From Candidatus Amarobacillus elongatus (GTDB lineage Bacteria; Chloroflexota; Dehalococcoidia; Tepidiformales; Tepidiformaceae): 64,000 bases of DNA. Every line of letters starts with the position of its first letter. The first letter of the stretch is position 1. The notes below the pieces were generated by a model. The model was given only the letters and a program-made list of their open reading frames with translations. It had not been told where the DNA came from and searched no databases. This document shows positions 50,894 to 59,470 of this stretch, piece by piece. The position numbers and the translations under genes are program-made. The stretch spans positions 186,001 through 250,000 of the forward strand of contig JADJBX010000003.1 of assembly GCA_016703545.1 (NCBI GenBank), in the 5' to 3' direction.

Positions 50894-51754
50894 CTAGCCG
50901 TTCACCATTTCGCCGCCGTTCGGGTGCAACACCTGACCGGTCATGTAGGAGGCGTCGTCGGAGGCGAGGAAGACGTACGAGGGGGCCACTTCCTCGGGCT
51001 GCCCCGGCCGCTTCATGGGCACATCGGCGCCGAACCGTTCGACCTTCTACGTGGAGAACGTGGACGGGATGAGTGGCGTCCAGATCGGCCCCGGCGCGAC
51101 GGCGTTGACGCGGATGCCCTTCTCCGCCAGCGACTGCGAAAGCGACCGTGTGAACGCGACGATCGCGCCCTTCGTGGACGAGTAGTCGAGGAGGGCGGGG
51201 CTGCCGCGGTAAGCGGTCACCGAGGGCGTGTTGATGATGCTGCCGTGGTCCGCGGTGAGGTACGGGAGCGCGGCCTTCGCCATGTAAAAGAACGAGAAGA
51301 TGTTCGTACGGAAGGTGCGTTCGAGCTGTTCGGCCGTGATCTCCTCGATCGACTCCACCGGGTGCTGCTCGGCGGCGTTGTTCACGAGGATGTCGAGCTT
51401 GCCGTACTCCGCTGCCGCCTGCTGGACCGCCTTGCGGCAGAACGCTTCGTCGCGGACGTCCCCGGGGATGAGCAGGCATCGGCGCCCTTCCTGCTCGCAT
51501 TCGCGCTTCGTTTCCTCGGCGTCGCCGTGTTCATTCAGGTAGACGATGGCGACATCCGCCCCTTCGCGGGCGAACGCGACCGCGACGGCGCGGCCGATGC
51601 CGCTGTCGCCCCCGGTGATGAGCGCGACCCGGCCGGTGAGCTTGCCGGACCCGCGGTGCGCGTCGTCCTCGAACTTCGGGCGGGGCCGCATCTGCGACTC
51701 GATGCCGGGCTGATGGTCCTGGGTTTGCGGGGGCAGGGTCTGGCCCTGTGACAT
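50894..51754 (-). CDS. SDR-family oxidoreductase with in-frame TAG at 51045-51047
   Basis: A 286-residue short-chain dehydrogenase if the TAG is read through. RVALITGGDSGIGRAVAVAFAREGADVAIVYL binds NAD(P), VNNAAEQHPVESIEEIT follows, and YSSTK is the catalytic YxxxK. It resembles glucose- or alcohol-type SDRs of the YhdG/GSP39 group with a long polar N-terminus. After STFST comes TAG, then in the same frame KVERFGADVPMKRPGQPEEVA and the family-typical ending YMTGQVLHPNGGEMVNG. A GAG-to-TAG substitution, by error or mutation, is the simple reading. ATG 51754. Confidence 0.85.
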
Positions 51755-51977
51755 GCGGCGGCTCCGTCGGGTCACGGCGGTGGTTACCGGCGTGGGTTGG
51801 TTTGGTGAGGGCCGGGGCAGTGAGGAAAACCGACTCCGATGACGCGGGCTACCCAATACAGCTCTTCAGGTTCGTGCCCCGGCCTCCCCTCGATACTACG
51901 CCCGGCGCTGAACCTCTCCGGCTTTCGCCCGGTGCCCGGCATTGCAGACCCATTGCAGGGAGTGGTGGCGGCACCCA

Positions 51978-54464
51978 TCAGCCGAGGTCCGGCAGCTCCT
52001 GGCGCAGCTCCAGCAGCGGCGCGAACAGGTCGCCGTGTCGCGCGACACGCTCCAGCACATCCCCGGCCTCGAAGCGCAACAGCCCGGCGTCCTTCGCCGC
52101 CACCGCCGCCTCGACTTCGTCCCATGTGACCGGCGTCGAGACGGTTGGCTGCTCGCGCGCCCGAAGCGAGTACACGGCCACCGTCGTCTTGTGGTCGTCG
52201 TTCTGGGACCAGTCGATGAACACCTTCCCGGTCCGCAGCGCCCTGGTCATGCTCGAAAGCACGCGACGGGGCTGTTCGCGCTCCACGAGGCGGGCGACGG
52301 CGTGCGCGAACGGCTTCGTCTGTTCGAACGTGGCGGGCGTGTTCAGGGGCAGGTAGAGCTGCATGCCCTTCGAGCCAGATGTCTTCACGAACGATTGCAG
52401 CCCGATGCCCGCGAACATGTCGCGAATCCAGATGGCGACCTCCGCACAGTCGAGCACATCCGCCGGTGGCCCCGGGTCGAGGTCGAACACCACGCTCGTG
52501 GGGCAGAGCACGTCCTCCGCGCGCGACAGCAGCGGGTGCAGTTCGAGCGTGGCCAGGTTCGCCAGCCAGACGAGCGTCGGCAGGTCGTTCACCAGGCAAT
52601 AGTTGATGGTCTTCGCGTTGCTGCCGGAGAAGATCCCTTTCGTTTGTACCCACGAGGGCGCGTGCGACGGGCACTGCTTTTCGTAGAAGTACTGCGCCTC
52701 CGAACCGTCCGGGTAGCGCTTCAACGTCATCGGCCGGTTGAACAGGTGCGGCAGCATCACCGGGGCGATGCGCGTGTAGTACTCGACCACCTGCGCCTTC
52801 GTGAAGCCGGCGGAGGGGTAGAGCACCTTATCCAGGTTCGAAAGTGACAGCTCGCGGCCTTCGATTTCGACGAAGACCCGGTTCCCTTCGGCCGTGGCAG
52901 CGCGCCGGGGGCGGGCGGCCGTGGTCCGTTCCTCGCGCGCGCGGCGGCGGGCGCCAACGCCGGGCGTGCCCACGAACGCCTGCTCCTCGGGCTCCGAATC
53001 CGTGGCCGCGGTCTCGCGCACGACGTCCCCCGGGGCCTTGTCCGTGCGAAGCCCTTCGAACGACGGGTGCCGGAGCGTGCCCGCCCGCGTCCACTCGGTG
53101 AAGTCGACATTGGCCACCAGCTCCGGGCGCACAAAGCGTGACCCGGCCTCGGGCTCACCCTGGTCGAACGGGCTCCGGTCGGCTTCGAGCGCGCTGAGGC
53201 GGGCCATCAGGTCACGGAGCGTGCGGTCGTTGAACCCCGTGCCCACCTTGCCGGCGAAGTGGAGCCGCTGGGGAACGCCCTCGGCCTTCGCCTGCGCCGC
53301 CGTCCGGTCGTAGTAGCCGAGGAGGAGGGCGCCGAGGCTGTCGAGCCGGTTCCCGGCGCCCGGCGTCCAGCCGCCGATGACGAACTCCTGCGCGAGACTG
53401 TTCTTGATCTTGAGCCACGCGCCAGAACGCTTGCCCGGCTCGTAGACGCTTTCCAGCCGCTTCGCGACCACGCCCTCGAGCCCCTGTGCCTTCGTGGCGG
53501 CCTGGAGCTCGGCTCCGCCGCCTTCGCGGTAGGCCGGAGTCCGCCACGCGGGCCCTTCGAGTTCGAGCCCCTGCAGCAGCGCGCGCCGTTCGCGGTACGG
53601 CAACCCCACGAGCGACCGGCCATCGAGGTAGAGGAGGTCGAACGCCATGAAGGCGACGGGGTAGTCGTCCATTTTTCGGCGAATGTCCGCGGGTCGGGTA
53701 AGCCCCATGCGGTTCTGCAGCCGGGAAAAGCTCGGGATACCGCCCTCGCCGAAGGCCACGATTTCGCCGTCGAGCACGACTTCGCGCGCCCCGAGCGACT
53801 CGCCCAGTGCCGCGAGCTCCGGGTACTGCTTCGTGATGTCGAGCAGGTTGCGGCTCTCGATGCGGACGCGGCCGCCTTCGCTGAAAAGCAGAGCGCGGAT
53901 GCCGTCCCACTTAATTTCGAATGCATAGGCCGCGTCGTCCCGGGGGAGGTCGCCCGGCTTCGCCAGCATGGGCTCGATGTGCCTGGGCATGGGCTCGCGC
54001 TCCGGGTCCTGGGGCGGGTCCATGCGGTGCATCATCCAGTTCTTGCCGTCGGTCTGGAACAGCACGTACTTGCCGCGCACGCGCTCCCCGTGGAGCGTCA
54101 CCATGACCTCGCCCTCGCGGAACTTGTGCGTCTCGTACGTACCCCGGTCCCAGAGGATGACCTTTCCGCCGCCGTATTCGCCTTCCGGGATCTCGCCTTC
54201 GAAATCGAAGTACGAGAGCGGGTGGTCTTCGGTCTGGATTGCGCGGTGGTTGACCTTCGGGTCGGGGGGGATGCCCTTGGGTACCGCCCACGAGGCAAGC
54301 ACGCCCTCGTGTTCGAGCCGGAAATCCCAGTGGAGCGCCGTCGCGTGGTGTTCCTGCACGACGAACCGCGGGAGCCCGTCGGGTGGCTGCGCGATGCTGC
54401 CATCGGGCTCGGCGGTCCGGGAGAAGTCCCGCATCTGGCGATAGGTATCGAGGCGGTCCGGCAT
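51978..54464 (-). CDS. ligD: Multifunctional DNA ligase D (PE-LIG-POL)
   Basis: An 828-residue non-homologous end-joining enzyme. Domains in order: 3'-phosphoesterase (about 1-150, HHATALHWDFRLEHEG), ATP-dependent ligase (about 165-470; EIKWDGIRALLF with the nucleotidyl Lys, EGVVAKRLESVYEPGKRSGAWLKIKN), then the archaeo-eukaryotic primase-like polymerase (about 540-828; FDLDPGPPADVLDCAEVA with catalytic Asps, VKTSGSKGMQLYLPL). A basic linker separates LIG and POL. It seals and fills double-strand breaks with Ku. No ku gene is visible in the window. Confidence 0.95.
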   Translation of the reverse strand: MPDRLDTYRQMRDFSRTAEPDGSIAQPPDGLPRFVVQEHHATALHWDFRLEHEGVLASWAVPKGIPPDPKVNHRAIQTEDHPLSYFDFEGEIPEGEYGGGKVILWDRGTYETHKFREGEVMVTLHGERVRGKYVLFQTDGKNWMMHRMDPPQDPEREPMPRHIEPMLAKPGDLPRDDAAYAFEIKWDGIRALLFSEGGRVRIESRNLLDITKQYPELAALGESLGAREVVLDGEIVAFGEGGIPSFSRLQNRMGLTRPADIRRKMDDYPVAFMAFDLLYLDGRSLVGLPYRERRALLQGLELEGPAWRTPAYREGGGAELQAATKAQGLEGVVAKRLESVYEPGKRSGAWLKIKNSLAQEFVIGGWTPGAGNRLDSLGALLLGYYDRTAAQAKAEGVPQRLHFAGKVGTGFNDRTLRDLMARLSALEADRSPFDQGEPEAGSRFVRPELVANVDFTEWTRAGTLRHPSFEGLRTDKAPGDVVRETAATDSEPEEQAFVGTPGVGARRRAREERTTAARPRRAATAEGNRVFVEIEGRELSLSNLDKVLYPSAGFTKAQVVEYYTRIAPVMLPHLFNRPMTLKRYPDGSEAQYFYEKQCPSHAPSWVQTKGIFSGSNAKTINYCLVNDLPTLVWLANLATLELHPLLSRAEDVLCPTSVVFDLDPGPPADVLDCAEVAIWIRDMFAGIGLQSFVKTSGSKGMQLYLPLNTPATFEQTKPFAHAVARLVEREQPRRVLSSMTRALRTGKVFIDWSQNDDHKTTVAVYSLRAREQPTVSTPVTWDEVEAAVAAKDAGLLRFEAGDVLERVARHGDLFAPLLELRQELPDLG

Positions 54465-54639
54465 GGCGATTGCCGCTACAACACTACCATCGCCGGCCGG
54501 CCCCGGGGTTGCGGGCCCCTTTCAGCGATCGCTTCTTGCCCACCCTGCGATGGATCTGTTGCATGCGCGCTATCTCTCCGGGACGCCCTCGATAGCGTGT
54601 CACTCGTACCTTCCTCGCATTCCAGGTGGAGGCATACCG

Positions 54640-54816
54640 ATGCTGCTCATGAAGTGCTGCAACCGCTGCAAGGGAGACATGTTCGTCGAGGAAGAGGGCA
54701 CCCAGAAGGCGCTGGTTTGCCTTCAGTGCGGTCACCGGCCGGTCAACGGACCGGCCATCGCGGAGAAGCTGCTGCGGCGGGCGAAGGTCATCCCGCGCGT
54801 GGCGCGGGCAGCGTAG
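54640..54816 (+). CDS. Small zinc-ribbon protein
   Basis: A 58-residue protein with two CxxC pairs (MKCCNRCKGDMF and LVCLQCGHRPV), forming one zinc ribbon, then a basic helix. It is too small for an enzyme and may bind nucleic acid or a partner. GGTGGAGG precedes ATG 54640. The gap 54465-54639 to the divergent ligD gene holds only a weak TAGCGT -10-like box near 54593. It may act near DNA repair, but only position suggests it. Confidence 0.65.
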   Translation: MLLMKCCNRCKGDMFVEEEGTQKALVCLQCGHRPVNGPAIAEKLLRRAKVIPRVARAA

Positions 54817-54840
54817 ACGACGAACGACCGGGGCCGCGGC

Positions 54841-55407
54841 TCAGTAGCCGCGGCTGTCCCAGAGCAAGTCGCCCTTGCCGGCGAGCTTCGCCTGGTGACG
54901 GGACGCCACGAACAGGAGATCGCTCAGCCGGTTCAGGTACGGGACCACGAACTCGCCGATTTCCTCTTCGCGGGAGAGCGCGATCGTGAGCCGCTCCGCG
55001 CGGCGGCAGACGGTCCGGGCGACGTGCAGCTGCGCCGCCGCGAGCCCGCCACCGGGAAGGATGAAGCTCTTCAGCGGCTCGAGTTCCTCGTTCCACGCGT
55101 CGATCCAGCCCTCGAGCTGGTCCACGTGACGCTGTTCGATACCGGGGACGGCGAACCGCTGCTTGTCCTCCTGCAGGATGCAAAGGTCGGACCCGGCGTT
55201 GAACAGCACCTGCTGGATGATGAAGAACTGCGGCTTCATGGCCTCGTCCATGCCCGATTCCACGGCCACGCCGATGACGCTGTTGAGTTCGTCGACGGTG
55301 CCGTAGGCCTCGATGCGGAGCGAATCCTTGGCGACGCGCTGGCCGCCGCCGAGAGCGGTGCTGCCGTCGTCGCCCGCGCGCGTGTAAACCCGGTTGATGT
55401 GGACCAT
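54841..55407 (-). CDS. pduO: Cob(I)yrinic acid a,c-diamide adenosyltransferase, PduO type
   Basis: A 188-residue PduO-type ATP:cobalamin adenosyltransferase making adenosylcobalamin. The N-terminal VYTRAGDDGSTALGGGQRV binds ATP, RIEAYGTVDELNSVIGVA and the C-terminal FVVPYLNRLSDLLFVASRHQ are the usual landmarks. ATG 55407. It lies on the minus strand between small zinc proteins on the plus strand. Its product is the chromophore of CarH-type regulators such as the one at 10849, and the cofactor of mutases. Confidence 0.93.
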   Translation of the reverse strand: MVHINRVYTRAGDDGSTALGGGQRVAKDSLRIEAYGTVDELNSVIGVAVESGMDEAMKPQFFIIQQVLFNAGSDLCILQEDKQRFAVPGIEQRHVDQLEGWIDAWNEELEPLKSFILPGGGLAAAQLHVARTVCRRAERLTIALSREEEIGEFVVPYLNRLSDLLFVASRHQAKLAGKGDLLWDSRGY

Positions 55408-55521
55408 GCCGCAAGGATGCCCCATTCGTGCCCGCGCGGCGAGCGGCTTTGCCCGGGGGCGCGCGGTTTCGCACAATAGGGGCACATTGCGCCGCAACCG
55501 AAGCGGCATGGGGAGACTCCG

Positions 55522-55752
55522 ATGGCTGACGCCCCCGTTCGCTGCATCCGCTGCTATACCAGATTCGCCGGCGCACCCTATCTCATGGCGGGGCGCGCCT
55601 ACTGCTGCCAGAGCTGCTCCGTCGGCTCCGCGTGCGAACACCAGGGCGTGCATCGCGCCGCCAACGTCCGGCGCTACGACACGAATTTCGACCGCTTCCG
55701 CCAGTCGGCGCGAGAGCGGACGCCGTACGAAGAGGTCCGTCCCGGCGACTGA
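55522..55752 (+). CDS. Small CxxC zinc-finger-like protein
   Basis: A 76-residue protein: VRCIRCYTRFAGAPYLMAGRAYCCQSCSVGSACEHQG gives two CxxC pairs plus further Cys/His, a likely zinc finger or rubredoxin-like knuckle. A charged tail with NVRRYDTNFDRFRQSARERTPYEE follows. GGGGAGAC precedes ATG 55522. It lies 43 bases upstream of the FmdB-family gene, probably in one transcript. No function is known. Confidence 0.6.
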   Translation: MADAPVRCIRCYTRFAGAPYLMAGRAYCCQSCSVGSACEHQGVHRAANVRRYDTNFDRFRQSARERTPYEEVRPGD

Positions 55753-55795
55753 CCCCGCGGCCCATCGTCACCTCCAGGAACGGAAGAACTCACTG

Positions 55796-56089
55796 ATGGC
55801 TCTCTACGAATACCAGTGTTCCAGCTGCGGCGTGCGCACCGAAAAGCGCATGTCGATGAACGACGTGCTCCAGGTCATCCCCTGCCCCGCCTGCAACGCG
55901 CAGGCCAGGAAGGTGATCGGCGGCTTCGCCGTCCTCGGGCGGGCCGAGGCCAGCATCGGCGACGGCCCCGCGCCGTGGGAAGACGGCGGCGATGGCGGTG
56001 ATGGTGGCGACGATGACGGCGGGCACGGCCACTCCCACGACTTCGGTGGCCACGGTCACAGCCACGGTCCCGGCGGCCACACCCACTGA
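55796..56089 (+). CDS. FmdB-family zinc-ribbon protein with His/Gly-rich tail
   Basis: A 97-residue protein. YEYQCSSCGVRTEKRMSMNDVLQVIPCPACNAQARKVIGGF is the FmdB zinc ribbon, with two CxxC pairs. After about residue 60 comes an Asp/Gly-rich stretch and a tail of HGHSHDFGGHGHSHGPGGHTH type (eight or more His), fitted to bind nickel, cobalt or zinc. FmdB-like ribbons are poorly understood. It starts 43 bases after the small zinc protein. A metal-storage or chaperone role is inferred from the tail only. Confidence 0.75.
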   Translation: MALYEYQCSSCGVRTEKRMSMNDVLQVIPCPACNAQARKVIGGFAVLGRAEASIGDGPAPWEDGGDGGDGGDDDGGHGHSHDFGGHGHSHGPGGHTH

Positions 56090-56131
56090 TTCGCGCTTGT
56101 CACGGCGGCGCCGCACCGCGAGCATGAGGCC

Positions 56132-57505
56132 GTGACCGCGAACACTGGCCCGGACTGGCTCGGCGCCGCCCTGGAGGAGATTCCCGGGGTCCGCGTCGTT
56201 CGCGACCGGGACGAGCTCAGCACGTTCGAAACGGATTGGACGCGCCGTTTCACGGGGGTGGCGCGCATGGCCTGCCTCCCGCGCGATACGGCCGGGGTAG
56301 CGGGCGTGCTCGCCTTCTGCGCGCGCACCAGCGTCCCCGTTGTGCCCCAGGGCGGGAACACCGGCCTCGTCGGCGGCAGCGTCCCGCGCGGCGGCGAACT
56401 CGTCCTCAGCACGCGCGGCCTCGTGGCGCTCTCGCCCGTGGATGCAAACGCCGCGCAGGTCACGGCGGGCGCGGGGGTCACGCTCGAACGGCTGCAACAG
56501 CACGTGCGTGCCGCCGGCTTCGATTTCGGCGTCGACCTCGCGGCGCGCGGCAGCGCCACCGTCGGCGGCATGTTCGCCACCAACGCCGGCGGCACGCGCG
56601 TGCTCCGCTACGGCTCCATGCGCGAACAGGTGGTTGGCTTCGAGGCCGTCCTCCCCAACGGCGGCGTTGTGTCCCGCCTCGGCGGCCTGCCCAAGGACAA
56701 CACGGGCTACGACCTCGGCAGCCTCCTCTGCGGCAGCGAAGGGACCCTCGCGGTGGTCACGCGGCTGCGGCTGCGGCTGGTACCACTGCTGCCCGCGCGC
56801 GCCGTCGCGCTCGTCGGCGTCGTGGTCCCCGCCGACGCGGTGACGCTGGCGGCGCGCTTGCGCCGGGCCTGCCCGTCGCTCGAATCGCTGGAGCTGTTCC
56901 ACCCCGATGGCCTCGCGCTCGTGCGGGCGCACAGCGGCCTCCGGCCGCCGTTCGCGCGCGACTGCGGCGCCTACCTGGTCGCGGAGTGCGCGGCGCGTAC
57001 GGACCCTACCGAGGAACTTGCCACCGCCCTCCTCGAATGCCCCGAGGTGGTCGAGAGCGCGCTGGCCACGGGGCGGCCCGAGCGCGAGGCACTCTGGGCC
57101 TACCGCGAACGCCACACCGAGTCCATCAACGCCGAAGGCGTGCCCGTGAAGCTGGACGTGGCCGTGCCCGTCGCGGGCGTCGCGTCGTTCCTGCGCGCCG
57201 TGCGTGGGGAGGTGGGGCAGGCGGCGGCCGGCGCGCGCGCCATCATCTTCGGACACCTCGGCGAAGGGAACTTCCACGTGAACCTGCTCGGCGCGAACGA
57301 GCACGAGGAAGCGGCCACGGCGGCAGTGCTGAAGCTCGTCGCGAGCCTCGGCGGGAGCATCAGCTCCGAGCATGGCGTCGGGGTGGCGAAGGCGGCGTAC
57401 CTCGGCCTGACCCGAAGCCCGGCGGACCAGGCTGCGATGCGTGCCATCAAGGCCGCCATCGACCCCTCCGGCATCATGAACCCCGGCGTCATTTTCCCCG
57501 CGTGA
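56132..57505 (+). CDS. FAD-linked oxidase (GlcD/D-lactate dehydrogenase family)
   Basis: A 457-residue flavoprotein: VVPQGGNTGLVGGSVPRGGELVLST is the FAD-binding PCMH core, GSATVGGMFATNAGGTRVLRYGSM continues it, and the C-terminal FAD-oxidase domain ends with GNFHVNLLG, SSEHGVGVAK and IDPSGIMNPGVIFP. It probably oxidises a D-2-hydroxy acid such as glycolate, lactate or 2-hydroxyglutarate, passing electrons to a carrier. The GTG start and GTGA overlap with the prenyltransferase gene show close coupling. No Fe-S GlcF partner is adjacent. Confidence 0.9.
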   Translation: MTANTGPDWLGAALEEIPGVRVVRDRDELSTFETDWTRRFTGVARMACLPRDTAGVAGVLAFCARTSVPVVPQGGNTGLVGGSVPRGGELVLSTRGLVALSPVDANAAQVTAGAGVTLERLQQHVRAAGFDFGVDLAARGSATVGGMFATNAGGTRVLRYGSMREQVVGFEAVLPNGGVVSRLGGLPKDNTGYDLGSLLCGSEGTLAVVTRLRLRLVPLLPARAVALVGVVVPADAVTLAARLRRACPSLESLELFHPDGLALVRAHSGLRPPFARDCGAYLVAECAARTDPTEELATALLECPEVVESALATGRPEREALWAYRERHTESINAEGVPVKLDVAVPVAGVASFLRAVRGEVGQAAAGARAIIFGHLGEGNFHVNLLGANEHEEAATAAVLKLVASLGGSISSEHGVGVAKAAYLGLTRSPADQAAMRAIKAAIDPSGIMNPGVIFPA

Positions 57506-58401
57506 GCCGCGCGAAGCGTCCCCGCCGACGTCCCACCGGCAGCCGTCCGGCGCCCGCCGCTCCGGCCGTCGCACTGCCGGCGATGTCCCCCGTGGCGGCG
57601 ATCGCGCGGCTGGTCCACCCGTTCCCGTCGCTCGCGGTGGCGGCACTGACGGCCGCACTGGTGCCGTTCGCGGCGCACTCCGGGGAGGCCGGACTGGCGA
57701 CGCAGCTCGGCATCGGCATGCTGCTGTACCAGTTCGCCATCGGCGCCGCGAATGACCTCGCGGACCTCGACCTCGACCGGGTGCACAAGCCCTCGAAGCC
57801 GCTGGCGCGCGGCGCCCTGCCGCCACGGACCGCTCGCCTGCTCACCATCCTCCTCGCGGGCGGCGGAATGGCCGTCACGTCGACGCTCGACCTGCTGCCG
57901 TGGCTCATCGGCATCGCCGGCCTCGGATGCGGGCTCGTCTACGACCTGTCGCTGAAACGCACCGCGTTGGCGTTCGTGCCGCTGTGCGTGGCGGTTCCGC
58001 TCATCCCGATCTGGGTGTGGTCGGCCGCCGGAGAGTGGGATGCGCTGCTCTGGGCCGCGCTCCCCGCGGGCGGCCTCATCGGATTCGCGATCTACCTCGG
58101 CAACCAGGTCCCCGGCTCCGCGTCCGAGCGCGCGTCCGGGGTCGAAGGGCTCGCGCAAATGCTCGGGCCACGAGTGTCGGTGCTGCTGGGAGTGGCCGCG
58201 TTCGGCCTGGCCTCGTCCGTGGCGGCCGTGGCGCTGGTGCTCGCGGGCGAAGCGGGACGCGCCCTGCTGGTCGCGCTGGCGGCGCTGGTCACCGTGCTCC
58301 TGGCTCCGAGGTCGGTGCGCTTCTTTGGCCGCGACGGGCTCTTCGGCGTGTTCGTCGCGAGCGGCGCGGCTGTCGCGTTGGTCTATCTCTCCGCCGTCTG
58401 A
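57502..58401 (+). CDS. UbiA-family prenyltransferase
   Basis: A 299-residue intramembrane prenyltransferase. NDLADLDLDRVHKPSKPLARG is the first Asp-rich prenyl-diphosphate motif and VYDLSLKRT the second, shortened to a single Asp. About eight hydrophobic helices follow in the usual order. It joins an isoprenyl chain to an aromatic or polar acceptor, as in quinone, chlorophyll or archaeol-type lipid synthesis. GTG 57502 overlaps the oxidase TGA. The N-terminal 30 residues are Arg/Pro/Ala-rich and cytosolic. Confidence 0.88.
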   Translation: MSRAKRPRRRPTGSRPAPAAPAVALPAMSPVAAIARLVHPFPSLAVAALTAALVPFAAHSGEAGLATQLGIGMLLYQFAIGAANDLADLDLDRVHKPSKPLARGALPPRTARLLTILLAGGGMAVTSTLDLLPWLIGIAGLGCGLVYDLSLKRTALAFVPLCVAVPLIPIWVWSAAGEWDALLWAALPAGGLIGFAIYLGNQVPGSASERASGVEGLAQMLGPRVSVLLGVAAFGLASSVAAVALVLAGEAGRALLVALAALVTVLLAPRSVRFFGRDGLFGVFVASGAAVALVYLSAV

Positions 58402-58616
58402 TGCCCGCCGGTCGCGGCTTCGATCCGGCGGAGACGGCGTTCGATATCGCGCATCGAGTGCCGGAAGATCGCCATCGTCACGAAGAAGTCGGCCCACAGC
58501 ATCGACGCGCCAAGGCACAGGAAGATGTCCTGCAGGATCTGCTGGTTCACGAGGATCGCCGCGAGCACGAACGCAAGTCCGATGCCCGACACGATCGACG
58601 GCAGCACGATGAGCAT
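58383..58616 (-). CDS. Small membrane protein (two helices)
   Basis: A 77-residue protein with two hydrophobic helices (LIVLPSIVSGIGLAFVLAAILV and LQDIFLCLGASMLWADFFVTMAIF) and a charged C-terminus (RDIERRLRRIEAATGG), a hairpin-type membrane protein of unknown role. It overlaps the prenyltransferase 3' end by 19 bases on the opposite strand. ATG 58616 starts a clear hydrophobic segment. It follows the phosphatase gene on the same strand. Confidence 0.55.
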   Translation of the reverse strand: MLIVLPSIVSGIGLAFVLAAILVNQQILQDIFLCLGASMLWADFFVTMAIFRHSMRDIERRLRRIEAATGGHQTAER

Positions 58617-58648
58617 GGTGTTCTCCCCCGCCCGGGCGCGTGGCTGGA

Positions 58649-59470
58649 TTATGCCTGCCAGGGCAGCCCCCCGGCGAGCCCGAGGAAATCCGCGTGCGTT
58701 CCCGCGGTCCCGGCGATGGCCGTTTCGGAGAAGAGCGTGGCGTCGCTCCCGTCCCTGGCGGTGACAACCCCGCCGGCTTCGCGAACGAGCAGGATGCCCG
58801 CGGCGATGTCCCACGCCTCCAGCTTCAGGTGCACGTAGAGGTCCCAGCGCCCCGCGGCGGCATAGGCGAAGCCCAGCGCCGCGGACCCCGTGATTCGCAG
58901 CGCCTGCATCCCCGGCCACAGGTGCAAGGCCGTCTGGAGCTGGCGTGTGCCCCGCCCATCGTCGTACCCGAGGTCGAACGCGACGACGGCTTCCCGGATG
59001 GTCGCGGCTTCACCCATTCGCATGGGCGCCCCGTTCAGCGTTGCCCCCTGCCCCGCAACCGCCGCGAATTCGTCCTCCAGCAGCGGATGGTCCGTCAAAG
59101 CCACCACGGGTTTCGAGTCGTGGCAGAGGGCGATGGAGAACGCGAAATGCGGGATGCCCCGAGAGAAGTTCGTCGTGCCATCGATCGGGTCGCACACCCA
59201 CATCCATCCGTCCGAGCGCGTGGACGCGGCCGTCTCTTCGCTGAGTACGGCGTGCGATGGGAATTCCCTTCGCAGGATGCGCGTGACCTCCGCTTCGACC
59301 GCGCTGTCGGCCTCCGTGGCGATGTTGCCGCGGCCCTTGATGGTCGTGACCGCCGAACGGCCGTAGGCGTCCCGGATGATGCCGCGAGCGGCTCGCGCGC
59401 ATTCGCGCGCGACCTCGAGGGCTGACATGCCCGAGGCCGAAACGGGGAGTGGCGGCGGGGTTTCGGTCAC
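58649..59470 (-). CDS. Inositol-monophosphatase family protein
   Basis: A 273-residue metal-dependent phosphatase of the IMPase/FBPase/CysQ fold. GNIATEADSAVEAEV, VLSEETAASTRSDGWMWVCDPIDGTTNFSRG (the metal-binding core with DPIDGT) and the C-terminal WDIAAGILLVREAGG are complete. It may act on inositol phosphate, fructose-1,6-bisphosphate, NADP or PAP; the sequence does not decide. GTG 59470 overlaps the likely nitroreductase stop (GTGA). A later ATG at 59428 is an alternative start. Confidence 0.88.
   Translation of the reverse strand: MTETPPPLPVSASGMSALEVARECARAARGIIRDAYGRSAVTTIKGRGNIATEADSAVEAEVTRILRREFPSHAVLSEETAASTRSDGWMWVCDPIDGTTNFSRGIPHFAFSIALCHDSKPVVALTDHPLLEDEFAAVAGQGATLNGAPMRMGEAATIREAVVAFDLGYDDGRGTRQLQTALHLWPGMQALRITGSAALGFAYAAAGRWDLYVHLKLEAWDIAAGILLVREAGGVVTARDGSDATLFSETAIAGTAGTHADFLGLAGGLPWQA

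Noticed and set aside
51045..51047. Pyrrolysine or programmed readthrough at the SDR TAG
   Set aside because: No downstream structure or Pyl genes are visible, and several other genes in the window carry evident base errors. A GAG-to-TAG error or mutation is simpler.
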